NCBI GenBank assembly: GCA_029781135.1
Contig: JAKOXH010000046.1
Span: 1-42,672 of the forward strand
Source: Planctomycetota bacterium
GTDB taxonomy: Bacteria > Planctomycetota > Planctomycetia > Pirellulales > Lacipirellulaceae
Direction: 5' to 3'
DNA length: 42,672 bases
Positions 22,212-30,915 of this stretch are shown piece after piece. Numbering within the stretch: the stretch's first letter is position 1; each line of letters opens with the position of its first letter. The position numbers and the translations under genes were made by a program. The notes under the pieces were generated by a model that did no database searches, was not told the origin of the DNA, and saw nothing but the letters and a program-made list of their open reading frames with translations.

Positions 22212-23222
22212 ATGCGTGTATTAGTCACCGGCGGTGCCGGCTACGTCGGCTCTCATGCCGCCAAACAATTGGTGAAGAGCGGCCATGACGTCGTGATTCT
22301 CGATAACCTCGCCGAAGGCCACCGCCAAGCCGCTGGCAACTTGCCGTTCGTCTCGGCCGACTTGCTCGACCGTCCGCGCGTCGTCGCGGCCATGCAAGAA
22401 CACAAGATCGAAGCGGTGATGCACTTCGCCGCGTTCGCCTACGTCGGCGTTTCGGTGACCGACCCGGCCATCTACTACCGCAACAACATCGTCGGCTCGC
22501 TCAGCTTGCTCGACGCCATGCGCGAAGCGGCCGTCAACCGCATTGTCTTCTCCAGCACGTGCGCCACCTACGGCATCCCCAACCACGTACCGATCACCGA
22601 GGACCATCCGCAACACCCCATCAGCCCCTACGGCTTCACCAAGCTCGCCATCGAACACGCGCTGGCCGATTACTCGCACGCCTACGGCCTGGGCTACGCC
22701 GCGCTCCGCTACTTCAACGCCTCCGGTGCCGCGGCCGACGGCACGATCGGCGAAGACCACGACCCGGAAACGCATCTCATTCCGCTCGTGCTGCAAGTCG
22801 CCCTCGGACAGCGCGAAAGCGTCGACATCTTCGGCACCGACTACCCCACGCCCGACGGCACCTGCATCCGCGACTACATCCACGTCGACGACCTGGCCAC
22901 CGCCCACGTCGCCGCATTAGAAAAACTCAAGCCCGGCATGGCATTGAAGCTCAACCTCGGCACCGGCCACGGCGCGAGCGTGCAAGAAGTGATCAGCCTC
23001 TGCCGCGAAATCGCCGGCCACCCAATCCCCATCCGCACGGTGGCCCGCCGCGAAGGCGACCCACCCGCCCTCGTCGCCGATGCCTCGGCCGCCAAACGCG
23101 AACTCAACTGGCAAGCCAAACGCACATTGCGAGAGATCATCCAAAGCGCCTGGAAGTGGCACCGCAGCAACCCGCGCGGCTTCGGTGATTCGCAGAATCG
23201 AGTGTGCGACGCCAATTGCTAA
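22212..23222 (+). CDS. galE: UDP-glucose 4-epimerase
   Basis: A 336-residue short-chain dehydrogenase-type epimerase that interconverts UDP-galactose and UDP-glucose using bound NAD. The NAD-binding TGGAGYVGSH is at residues 6-15, the catalytic YGFTK (Tyr-x-x-x-Lys) follows SPYG near residue 145, and the substrate-binding YFNASGAAADG and PDGTCIRDYIHVDDLA are typical of true GalE rather than other epimerases. GGAG lies 9 bp before the ATG at 22212. Length fits the family. It probably acts with galK nearby and supplies UDP-sugars for envelope glycans. The C terminus has a short extension (about ten residues) that reaches into the following repeat region. Confidence 0.92.
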   Translation: MRVLVTGGAGYVGSHAAKQLVKSGHDVVILDNLAEGHRQAAGNLPFVSADLLDRPRVVAAMQEHKIEAVMHFAAFAYVGVSVTDPAIYYRNNIVGSLSLLDAMREAAVNRIVFSSTCATYGIPNHVPITEDHPQHPISPYGFTKLAIEHALADYSHAYGLGYAALRYFNASGAAADGTIGEDHDPETHLIPLVLQVALGQRESVDIFGTDYPTPDGTCIRDYIHVDDLATAHVAALEKLKPGMALKLNLGTGHGASVQEVISLCREIAGHPIPIRTVARREGDPPALVADASAAKRELNWQAKRTLREIIQSAWKWHRSNPRGFGDSQNRVCDANC

Positions 23223-23227
23223 GAAGA

Positions 23228-23322
23228 CTTGTGGGAGGGGTCTCCGACTCCGATGAGGCGTTACACTTCAAGCCGTTCGCGAAGTTCGCGCAATCTCGGC
23301 GTCGGGGAGACGCCTCCCACAA
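23228..23322. repeat. Palindromic repeat after galE
   Basis: CTTGTGGGAGGGGTCTCCGA (from 23228) is inverted as GGGGAGACGCCTCCCACAAG (to 23322), with a small inner palindrome around TTCGCGAAGTTCGCG. The following 320 bp to 23643 holds no gene I can support; near 23524-23555 there is a half-site of another dispersed repeat (CCGTTTAGCCGCGACGCGGA). Confidence 0.75.
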
Positions 23323-23643
23323 GGCTTCGCCAGATTGAAGCGATCCTCGCTCATGCGCCCACCTTCAACAATCGCACTTCAACCTCCGTTGACAACTTGC
23401 CGCATCTTGCCCAAACCTTGTCGCGCTGGTCCCGCATCTTGTGGCCGCCGAAAATCCGCGTGCGAATCCTCGCGCCCACGTTATAATTCTTTTGTTGTGG
23501 TGATTGCCTTGATCATGGTCGGCCGTTTAGCCGCGACGCGGAGCGGAGCGAGTACTGCCAGTTCAATGCCATCGCCAGACCCAATCATTGCGAATGTTAT
23601 TTATTCGGCTCGCGACTTCGGTCACTGAGAGAGGGACCACACG

Positions 23644-23910
23644 ATGACCTACGGAAAACGCGGCGATCATCCACTGACCGATATCCTGCTCCACCACATC
23701 GAGACCTACGGCCCCGAAGCCGACGAGGCGATCCGTGGCGTTGCCGAATACAGCAGCAAGCGAGAACTCTACGAGTGGTGGAACGAAGAAATCAACGGCT
23801 CGACCGACCGCGACCTCGTCCTCCGCAAGGCCAACCGCCGCCTCCACGAACTCCTGCAACGTTCCAGTTACAGCGGCTGGGGAGTTGAGACGAAGCGAGT
23901 GGACAACTGA
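23644..23910 (+). CDS. Small hypothetical protein
   Basis: An 88-residue soluble, charged protein beginning MTYGKRGDHPLTDILLHHIE, mostly predicted helix, with a Trp pair in YEWWNEE. I do not recognise a family. The start is preceded by GAGAGAGGGACC, a strong ribosome binding site, and an intrinsic terminator lies 100 bp downstream, so it is likely a real monocistronic gene. Confidence 0.65.
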   Translation: MTYGKRGDHPLTDILLHHIETYGPEADEAIRGVAEYSSKRELYEWWNEEINGSTDRDLVLRKANRRLHELLQRSSYSGWGVETKRVDN

Positions 23911-24010
23911 GTTCCATAACGGATTGTAGGACTGGCGACCGCATCCAATTTAATGAAATTGAACGGCATGATTGTCTTATACAGCTTCCGATGAGTCTAC
24001 GTATTTGCTA

Positions 24011-24029
24011 GAGCATCTTGCTCTTTTTC
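24011..24029 (+). terminator. Intrinsic terminator
   Basis: AGAGCA/TGCTCT hairpin with a 3-nt loop followed by TTTTTC, on the plus strand, between the small hypothetical gene and the convergent glpF. Confidence 0.65.
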
Positions 24030-24100
24030 GTGCCAAGGATTTTCATTTTTCGTCGCGGGTTTCTTGAGGAAACGCGGCTACGCATTTTTGGCAATTTGCT

Positions 24101-24904
24101 CTAGGCAAACGCCTTCGACAATGCAACAGCCAGCGCCGCACCAGCGAGTGGCCCAATAATCGGCACGAACGCGTAGGACCAATCGCTATCGCGCTTGCCC
24201 GGCACGGGCAGCAGCGAATGCACGATGCGGGGGCCAAAATCGCGGGCCGGGTTGATCGCGTAACCCGTCGTGCCGCCCAGCGACAAACCGATCGCGAAGA
24301 CTAGCAAACCGACGGGTAGCGCCCCCAGCGCACCGAGCCCAATTTTTCCATTGGGGGAATTTGGCCCGGCGTTCGCCTCGCGTGGCGGCGACTCTGCGAG
24401 GCGTGAAGTGCGAGTCTCGGAGAGACTCGCCCACGTAAGCGATGGCTCCGCGGCCATCAGCACGGCGAACACGAGCACGAACGTTCCCACGGCTTCGCTT
24501 AACAGGTTTCGCGGCAAATTGCGAATCGCCGGCCCCGTGGCGAACGTCGCCAACTTCGCATCCGCATCATCCGACGCAGCATAATGATCGTAATAGAAGA
24601 TGAATACAAGCACCGCCCCGACCATCGCACCCAGCGTCTGGGCCACGATGTAACCAGCCGCTAGCTCCCAGCCAAATTTGCCTGCTAGCGCGAGGCCAAC
24701 CGTCACGGCCGGATTGAGATGTGCCCCGCTGATCGCCCCCACGCACCACACGGCGACGAACACCGCCATTGCCCAGCCAAACGTGATGACGATCCACCCC
24801 GCCCCGTTGCCCTTCGTCCGCGGCAACACCACGTTCGCCACCACGCCGTTGCCGAGCAGGACAAGAATCGCCGTGCCGATGAACTCAGCGAGATAAGTTT
24901 GCAT
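24101..24904 (-). CDS. glpF: Glycerol uptake facilitator (aquaglyceroporin) with an in-frame repeat
   Basis: A 267-residue MIP-family channel with six helices that lets glycerol diffuse across the inner membrane. Both NPA boxes are present: SGAHLNPAVTVG (residues 64-66) and GYAINPARDFGPR (218-220). Asp after the second NPAR marks the glycerol-conducting group rather than water-only aquaporins. Between helices 4 and 5 there is an unusual hydrophilic stretch (about residues 157-187) containing ETRTSRLAESPPREA, encoded by a palindromic repeat at 24375-24431; the equivalent loop in E. coli GlpF is much shorter. It is directly downstream of glpK on the same strand, the usual pairing, with a tandem-unit repeat between the two. 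GAGGGCGG precedes the ATG. Confidence 0.92.
   Translation of the reverse strand: MQTYLAEFIGTAILVLLGNGVVANVVLPRTKGNGAGWIVITFGWAMAVFVAVWCVGAISGAHLNPAVTVGLALAGKFGWELAAGYIVAQTLGAMVGAVLVFIFYYDHYAASDDADAKLATFATGPAIRNLPRNLLSEAVGTFVLVFAVLMAAEPSLTWASLSETRTSRLAESPPREANAGPNSPNGKIGLGALGALPVGLLVFAIGLSLGGTTGYAINPARDFGPRIVHSLLPVPGKRDSDWSYAFVPIIGPLAGAALAVALSKAFA
24375..24431. repeat. Palindromic repeat inserted in frame in glpF
   Basis: Two adjacent hairpins: CGCCTCGC/GCGAGGCG (24375-24404) and GCGAGTCTC/GAGACTCGC (24411-24431). They encode about residues 158-177 of the channel, in the cytoplasmic or periplasmic loop between helices 4 and 5, without breaking the frame. Confidence 0.75.
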
Positions 24905-24920
24905 GATGAACCGCCCTCAC

Positions 24921-24996
24921 GATTTCGGAATGCGGATTTCGGATTGCGGATTAGAGTGCGGTCCAATCCGCAATCCGCAATCCCAAATCCGCAATC
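24921..24996. repeat. Tandem-unit inverted repeat between glpK and glpF
   Basis: GATTTCGGAATGCGGATTTC and following units on the left face the inverse CAATCCGCAATCCGCAATCC on the right, around a short centre at 24955-24963. The units are of the GCGGATT type with 7-9 bp spacing. The build (short tandem units, inverted) is like that of the MITE-like elements at 14971 and 16010 but with a different unit. It fills nearly the whole glpK-glpF gap. Confidence 0.7.
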
Positions 24997-25000
24997 GCCA

Positions 25001-26494
25001 CTATCCTTCCTTCGCCCAGCCGCGCGACCGTTCCACGGCATCGTTCCAGCGCGCCCGAATCGCGGCCGCTGCGCTCGTCGGCATCCGCGGTTCGAAGCGA
25101 CGATCCACCTGCCAGTGCCCGGCGATTTCATCGCGGCCTTTCCACACGCCCACCACCAAACCAGCCAAATACGCGGCCCCGAGGGCCGTCGTCTCCGTCA
25201 CCTTGGGCCGCACGACCGGCAGTTGCATCATATCGGCCTGCCACTGGAGCAGACCGTCGTTGACACTCGCCCCGCCATCGACGCGCAGCTCGGTGAGGGT
25301 TCCAGAAGCGTCGCTTTGCATCGCATCGGCGAGATCAGCCACCTGGAACGCCACGCTTTCGATCGCAGCCCGGGCGATGTGGCCTGCCGTCGTGCCGCGC
25401 GTGATGCCGACAATCGCCCCGCGGGCGTACGGATCCCAATGCGGCGCACCCAGCCCCGTGAACGCCGGCACGACGAACACGCCGCCGCTATCGGGCACCG
25501 ATCGCGCGAGCGCCTCCACCTCGGCCGACGACTTGATGATTCCTAGCCCGTCACGCAGCCAAGACACCACCGCACCGCCCACGAATACGCTGCCTTCCAG
25601 AGCATATTCAGGTCGGTCGCCGAGATTCCAGGCGATGGTGGTCAACAGGCGATTTTGCGAATCGACGGCCTGCGCGCCCGTGTGCATCAACATGAAGCAA
25701 CCCGTGCCATAGGTGTTCTTGGCCACTCCGGCGGAAAAGCAGGCCTGGCCGAACAGCGCGGCCTGCTGATCGCCGGCAATCCCCGCGATTGGCCGGCCCT
25801 TCAATTCTTTAACGGTGGTAACTTCACCATATAATTCACTGGACGCGCGAATTTGTGGCAAAACCGCGCGCGGCACGTTGAGTGCGGCGAGCAGCTCATC
25901 ATCCCAGTCGCCGGTGTGGATGTTCATGAGCAACGTGCGCGAGGCGTTCGAGGCATCCGTCACATGCACCGCGCCGCCGGTTAGCCGGAAAATCAACCAG
26001 CTATCGACCGTGCCGCAGGCGAGCTTGCCCGCTTCCGCCGCCGCACGAGCACCTTCGACGTGGTCGAGAATCCAGGCAATCTTGGTGCCGCTAAAATATG
26101 GATCGAGCAACAGGCCAGTCTTGCCATGCACCATTGGCTCGTGGCCATCGGCTCGCAGTTTATCGCAGGTACTCGCGGTGCGGCGATCCTGCCACACGAT
26201 CGCCCGATGGATTGGCTGCCCTGTCGCGCGGTCCCAAACCACCACCGTTTCACGCTGGTTGGTGATGCCGATCGCGCTGATGTCGCTCGCCTTAAGGCGA
26301 GCGTTGGCCAGTGCCTCACAGGCTACATCGCGCTGGCTCGACCAAATCTCCTCGGCATCGTGCTCGACCCAACCAGGTTGCGGATAATGCTGCTGGAACT
26401 CACGTTGCGCTACGGCGGCAATTTCGCCGGCGGCCGAAAACACGATTGCCCGCGACGACGTGGTGCCCTGATCGAGGGCTAGGAGAAACGTCAT
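25001..26494 (-). CDS. glpK: Glycerol kinase
   Basis: A 497-residue FGGY-family kinase that makes sn-glycerol 3-phosphate from glycerol and ATP. The N-terminal phosphate loop [15 protein letters not shown], the glycerol-contacting [19 protein letters not shown], the GALEGSVF-like [11 protein letters not shown], the late [19 protein letters not shown] and the GG of [19 protein letters not shown] are all as in the E. coli enzyme (502 residues). I chose ATG 26494; the open frame upstream to 26947 is unrelated and crosses a palindromic repeat. It lies upstream of glpF on the same strand. Interaction with enzyme IIA-Glc as in enterobacteria cannot be judged. Confidence 0.94.
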   Translation of the reverse strand: MTFLLALDQGTTSSRAIVFSAAGEIAAVAQREFQQHYPQPGWVEHDAEEIWSSQRDVACEALANARLKASDISAIGITNQRETVVVWDRATGQPIHRAIVWQDRRTASTCDKLRADGHEPMVHGKTGLLLDPYFSGTKIAWILDHVEGARAAAEAGKLACGTVDSWLIFRLTGGAVHVTDASNASRTLLMNIHTGDWDDELLAALNVPRAVLPQIRASSELYGEVTTVKELKGRPIAGIAGDQQAALFGQACFSAGVAKNTYGTGCFMLMHTGAQAVDSQNRLLTTIAWNLGDRPEYALEGSVFVGGAVVSWLRDGLGIIKSSAEVEALARSVPDSGGVFVVPAFTGLGAPHWDPYARGAIVGITRGTTAGHIARAAIESVAFQVADLADAMQSDASGTLTELRVDGGASVNDGLLQWQADMMQLPVVRPKVTETTALGAAYLAGLVVGVWKGRDEIAGHWQVDRRFEPRMPTSAAAAIRARWNDAVERSRGWAKEG

Positions 26495-26685
26495 ATGAAC
26501 CCGCCAATTTGTGGAGAAGAAATGGGGCGACGCCAACTCGCCGCGAATGACCACAACGTACGATACGCCAGAGACCGCGCCAAGCAGGCGATTGTGGTTT
26601 GCAATCGCCTCACGTGAACAAAACGATTTCAGTGACTTGATTGGTACCGTTAAGGTCGCGATTGCCGCGGAGCGGCGAAGCCTTC

Positions 26686-26710
26686 CGTTCCCACGCAGAG
26701 CGTGGGAACG
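26686..26710. repeat. CGTTCCCACGC palindrome
   Basis: CGTTCCCACGC (26686-26696) and GCGTGGGAACG (26700-26710) form a perfect hairpin with a 3-nt loop. It lies 17 bp past the caspase-like gene's stop, in front of the glpK leader, and could serve as a terminator-like hairpin. The same sequence type is a common dispersed repeat in planctomycetes. Confidence 0.7.
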
Positions 26711-26727
26711 AGAAACGGAACGAGAAA

Positions 26728-28296
26728 TCACTTGCCCACTTGGCTGGGTTCCGTCAGCGCTTCCTCTTCCAGCGCGAGCAACTGTTCGTAACGCTTCACG
26801 ATCTCTGGTGTAGCGACTTTGGGCAGATTGGCGGCGAGAACCAGCGTCTCGCACTGCCGCTGAAGCCGTTCGGTCCGAGCTTTGTCGCGTTCCAACTGCA
26901 ATGCCACCTTCGTCAATTCCTTTTGGCGCTTTGCGGCATAGCGCCACGTGGCATAGTCAGGCAGCTTTTGCACGGTATCCACAAATTCGCTGGCCCGATC
27001 CGTCACCAATTCGACCGCCAGCGGCGCCCACTCACTGTGGAGTTCTGGCCAGATTTCGTACAATTCCGCTTGCAGCTTCGCGAGCGCATCGTGGTGCGTT
27101 TGCTCCGTCGAATCGAGCTGGGCGTTCGCGGCTTCGAGTTCCCGTTGAATGCCGGCGACTTTACCGTCGATATCTTCCATCGTGGCATTCGCGTCCAATT
27201 GCAGCTTTGGCAAAAGCTGCGCCAGCACCGCGCGCTGGTCGGGCCGGCAGTACGGCACCAGTTTGCTCACGGGACCACTCAGCGTGAGACGTTTATCCGT
27301 TTCCTCTTCCAGCGACTTTGGCGCATGGCTGTATTTGCGTAGCAGAGCTTCCGTGGTACGCACGGGCACATCAATCGTGTTGCTTTCGATGACGGCATAC
27401 GAATGTGCCTCGGCAAACGACACTTGCCCGTCGCGGTTGTAATCGGCCACGGTGATCGGCCTGCCATCCCGTGCCCGACCGCCGAGCGCACCCCAAAAAT
27501 AGGTGCTGTATTCCTCGAAGTCGCCTTCCTCGGCGTCGGGCGTGCACCCGGCGGCACTGCGATTGTGCAACTGCGCGAAGAAGCCACAGCGGGCGTGATC
27601 GGAAAGGCCGGCATTCGCATCGGCACGCTGGAAAATCGTATGGGAAAAACCACCGGCGTAGCATTGCACCATGACCAGGACGATTTTCGTTTCCGGCGGA
27701 AAGCGGTCGAGCCAACCGGTGAAATCGCTGGCCGTGATTTGCTCGTTGTTCCAAAAGTAGAAGGTGGTGTTGTACGCATTTCGTCGCGGCTGGCCCTCCC
27801 GACGACGTGATCCCCGTCGAGCCTTGCCGCCATGGCCGGCCACATAAATAATCACCCGATCGCCTGCCCGAGCCTGCTCGGCAACCTGGGCAAACCGCTG
27901 CTTTACGAGTTCCAAGTTGGCAGGGCCACGCACGTTCGGCACCGCGTTGTTGCGGTAAACGAGATCGGCTGCCCCGGCATCACCGAGCAGTTCGGCGAGC
28001 AAGCGGCGGGCGAGCGGGACGGACTCCTCGAACTTCGGGTCGCGGCACTGCAAATCGCGATGCGGGTCGTCGCCATCGGCGAACCACACATCGTAGGAAG
28101 GATGGTCGGGGCGTTTGGCTGCCAATACGGATTGCTGAAAGATGACGTTGCGTTCCAAGGAGAGCTGATTACTTTCCGTGTCGGGGCCGCCACCAATCGT
28201 GAGAAAGTAGTCCTTGGCGAGTGTTTCCGCGTTGAAACCCATCCCGAGCAACATGAGTGTCAAAGTCGTACGGATAGTGAACGGCCGGTAGGTCAT
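26728..28296 (-). CDS. Exported caspase/legumain-like (clan CD) cysteine protease with an EF-hand
   Basis: A 522-residue protein with an N-terminal signal peptide ([19 protein letters not shown]). The clan CD dyad is visible: His155 in [10 protein letters not shown] after a hydrophobic strand and Cys212 in [13 protein letters not shown], also after a strand, with the spacing and the H-G / Q-C pattern of C13/C14-type peptidases. Residues 285-296 ([12 protein letters not shown]) form a canonical EF-hand loop with Asp, Asn, Asp, Gln, Ser and Glu at the calcium positions, so calcium control is likely. The last 170 residues are charged helix, a probable coiled coil. GGAG lies 8 bp before the ATG. 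It should act in the periplasm or outside. The target is unknown; a non-peptidase role cannot be excluded. Confidence 0.8.
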   Translation of the reverse strand: MTYRPFTIRTTLTLMLLGMGFNAETLAKDYFLTIGGGPDTESNQLSLERNVIFQQSVLAAKRPDHPSYDVWFADGDDPHRDLQCRDPKFEESVPLARRLLAELLGDAGAADLVYRNNAVPNVRGPANLELVKQRFAQVAEQARAGDRVIIYVAGHGGKARRGSRRREGQPRRNAYNTTFYFWNNEQITASDFTGWLDRFPPETKIVLVMVQCYAGGFSHTIFQRADANAGLSDHARCGFFAQLHNRSAAGCTPDAEEGDFEEYSTYFWGALGGRARDGRPITVADYNRDGQVSFAEAHSYAVIESNTIDVPVRTTEALLRKYSHAPKSLEEETDKRLTLSGPVSKLVPYCRPDQRAVLAQLLPKLQLDANATMEDIDGKVAGIQRELEAANAQLDSTEQTHHDALAKLQAELYEIWPELHSEWAPLAVELVTDRASEFVDTVQKLPDYATWRYAAKRQKELTKVALQLERDKARTERLQRQCETLVLAANLPKVATPEIVKRYEQLLALEEEALTEPSQVGK

Positions 28297-28486
28297 ATCG
28301 ACTCCAAAATCAAGGTGTCAACAGCATCGAGCGTGCGCCCACGCCACGGCAGGGAAGCACTTTAATATACACGGCGGCAGACGAAGCGGCTGCCAACGTG
28401 CCTTGGGGAATTGCCTCCCGCGTGTGGCGCGGCCTACAATGACGGCATCCTCGTTGGTATCGTGCATCCGCGGCTCGGTGGGCGAT

Positions 28487-28678
28487 ATGATCGGCTTACT
28501 CGCACAATCTTCAACGACGACGGTCATCCACAACGGTCTTGGGATCGGGGCGGTCATTGCCGTGGTTTGTTCCTGGCAGCGGAACCGCTCGATTTTGTGG
28601 GCGATTCTGGCGGCGATCTTATCTTGGATCTATGTGATCTATTTCGCACTCTCGCGTCGCCCCGATGAAACGAAGTAG
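28487..28678 (+). CDS. Small membrane protein before recQ
   Basis: A 63-residue protein starting [20 protein letters not shown] with two hydrophobic helices ([12 protein letters not shown] and [21 protein letters not shown]) and the basic turn QRNR between. I have a sense of similar short proteins in planctomycetes but cannot name a family. A longer frame begins at 28403 but lacks character. Its stop is 20 bp before recQ on the same strand, so the two are probably co-transcribed. Confidence 0.65.
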   Translation: MIGLLAQSSTTTVIHNGLGIGAVIAVVCSWQRNRSILWAILAAILSWIYVIYFALSRRPDETK

Positions 28679-28698
28679 TAGAACTGCAAGGCCAGGCG

Positions 28699-30885
28699 AT
28701 GTCGCATGATGCTGTCAAACAGGTCCTCAAGGAGTACTGGGGATTCGACGATTTCCTGCCGCTCCAGCGCGAAGCGATTCAAAGCGTGTTGGAGGACCGC
28801 GACTCGCTGGTCGTCATGCCCACGGGCGGTGGAAAATCGCTCTGCTATCAGGCGCCGGCGCTGTGTCGCGCGGGTGTGGCGATCATCGTTTCGCCGCTCC
28901 TCGCCCTGATGAAAGATCAGGTCGATGGCTTGGTGGCCTGTGGCGTGCCCGCCGCGGCCGTGAACAGCACGCACGGCAGCGAGGAAAAGCGACGCGTCGC
29001 CCGGCAAGTGGAAGCGGGCAGTTTGCGGCTGCTCTACATGTCGCCCGAGCGTCTGGTCACGTCGCGGACGTTGGATTTTCTCGCGGCTCAAAACATCAGC
29101 TATTTTGCCATCGATGAAGCGCACTGCATCAGCGCGTGGGGGCACGATTTCCGGCCCGAGTATCGCGCCTTGCGAATGCTACGCGACCGCTTCCCCAATG
29201 TCGCCGTGCATGCCTACACGGCCACCGCCACCGAGCAGGTGCGCCAGGATATCGTCGCCCAATTGGGCCTCCGCGCTGCCGAAGTGCTCGTCGGCGATTT
29301 CCACCGGCCAAATTTGGTCTATCACGTCGCCCGCCGCGAACGCGGGCTCGGCCAGGTCTGCCGGGTGATCGATCGCTTTCGCGGCCAGTCGGGCATCGTG
29401 TACTGCATCACCCGGGCAGAAGTCGACAAGACGACGACCGTACTCCAAGCGATGGGCTACTCGGTGCTGCCCTACCACGCCGGCCTGAGCGATGAAGAAC
29501 GAATTCGCAATCAAGAAGCTTTCTTGAAGGAAGAAGCCGATGTGATCATTGCCACTGTCGCGTTCGGCATGGGCATCGACAAGTCGAACGTGCGGTTCGT
29601 CGTCCACGCCGGCATGCCTAAGTCGCTCGAGCACTACCAGCAGGAAAGCGGCCGGGCCGGGCGCGACGGCGTGGAAGCCGAGTGCTGGCTGCTCTATTCG
29701 GGGCGCGATGCGATCACCTGGAAACGAATGCTCGATGAATTGCCGGCCGAGCCCCGCGCCGCGGCGATGGCCTCGGTTGCCAAAATGGAAGCCTACGCCA
29801 CCGGCGTCCGTTGCCGCCATGCCAGCCTCGTCGAACATTTTGGCCAGGCCTGGACGCGCGGCCCGTGCGGCGCCTGTGATGTGTGCCTGGGAAATCTCGC
29901 CTATGTCGAGGAGCCGCTGATCCTCGGCCAGAAGATTCTCTCGTGCGTGCTGCGTGTGCAGGAGCGCTTTGGGGCCGACTACGTGGCGCTCGTGCTCGTC
30001 GGTTCGGAAGAAGAACGAATTCTCGCCGCTCGCCACAACCAGTTGAGCACTTGGGGCCTGCTCGCCGACCACCGCAAGCAGGATGTCCGCGAGTGGATCG
30101 AGCAACTCGTGCAACAACAATTCTTGGCCAAAGATGGCGAATACCACACGTTAAGTGTAACGCCGGAGGGACGCCGCTTGCTGCGCGGCGAGTGCACGCC
30201 AACGCTCCTGCAACCGGCGAAGCAGGGCGGCCAACAACCATCGGCCGCGTTCGTCGATTCCTGGGACGGCGTCGATCGCGGCCTCTTCGATGCGTTGCGA
30301 AACCTACGACGGCAACTCGCCGAAGAGCGCGGCGTACCCGCTTATATCGTCTTCGGCGATGCGACGCTGCGCGACATGGCCCGGCAGCGACCTTCCTCGC
30401 CCGCCGGTTTGCTTGATGTCCGTGGCGTGGGGCAAAAGAAATTGGCCGATGTCGGCGAGCCGTTTCTCGAATGCATTACGGCTTATTGCCAGGAACATGG
30501 CCTGTCGCAGGACCAATCGCGCCCAGCCGTCGTAATCCAACCCATTGTCGAAACGCCGAACGCCAACGCCGTGCAAGCGTTTCCCTTGTTCGACGCGGGG
30601 CTGAACGTCGAGCAAATTGCCGAACGCTTGGGCCGCGCCATCTCGACCGTGCTAGGATATCTCGAGGCCTACATCCATCAGCGGCGGATCGCCGACACCT
30701 CGCCCTGGATGACCGCCGACGAATTCAACGAGATTGCCGCCGCGGCGAACAAGGTTGGCACTGCCAGGCTGCGGCCAATTTTCGACGAACTCGACGGCCG
30801 CGTCGGCTACGACCGAATTCGGATCGCCGTGGCTTGCCTGGCCAATCGCAATTCGCACGCGCATGCTTCGATTGGTGAGGCATGA
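28699..30885 (+). CDS. recQ: ATP-dependent DNA helicase RecQ
   Basis: A 728-residue superfamily 2 helicase that unwinds DNA 3' to 5' in recombination and repair. Walker A is in [13 protein letters not shown], the DEAH box in [17 protein letters not shown], and motif VI in [11 protein letters not shown]. The RQC zinc site uses the cysteines around CRHASL and CGACDVC. A winged-helix RQC part follows, then an HRDC domain ([15 protein letters not shown] to [12 protein letters not shown]), then a short C-terminal helix-turn-helix ([20 protein letters not shown]) seen in many bacterial RecQ proteins. All parts are intact. AAGG lies before the ATG at 28699. Confidence 0.95.
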   Translation: MSHDAVKQVLKEYWGFDDFLPLQREAIQSVLEDRDSLVVMPTGGGKSLCYQAPALCRAGVAIIVSPLLALMKDQVDGLVACGVPAAAVNSTHGSEEKRRVARQVEAGSLRLLYMSPERLVTSRTLDFLAAQNISYFAIDEAHCISAWGHDFRPEYRALRMLRDRFPNVAVHAYTATATEQVRQDIVAQLGLRAAEVLVGDFHRPNLVYHVARRERGLGQVCRVIDRFRGQSGIVYCITRAEVDKTTTVLQAMGYSVLPYHAGLSDEERIRNQEAFLKEEADVIIATVAFGMGIDKSNVRFVVHAGMPKSLEHYQQESGRAGRDGVEAECWLLYSGRDAITWKRMLDELPAEPRAAAMASVAKMEAYATGVRCRHASLVEHFGQAWTRGPCGACDVCLGNLAYVEEPLILGQKILSCVLRVQERFGADYVALVLVGSEEERILAARHNQLSTWGLLADHRKQDVREWIEQLVQQQFLAKDGEYHTLSVTPEGRRLLRGECTPTLLQPAKQGGQQPSAAFVDSWDGVDRGLFDALRNLRRQLAEERGVPAYIVFGDATLRDMARQRPSSPAGLLDVRGVGQKKLADVGEPFLECITAYCQEHGLSQDQSRPAVVIQPIVETPNANAVQAFPLFDAGLNVEQIAERLGRAISTVLGYLEAYIHQRRIADTSPWMTADEFNEIAAAANKVGTARLRPIFDELDGRVGYDRIRIAVACLANRNSHAHASIGEA

Positions 30886-30915
30886 TCGTCGGCTGAAACG
30901 TGCGGAAACACACCC

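Noticed and set aside
29179..30147. 322-codon minus-strand frame over recQ
   Set aside because: Antisense shadow of an intact RecQ.
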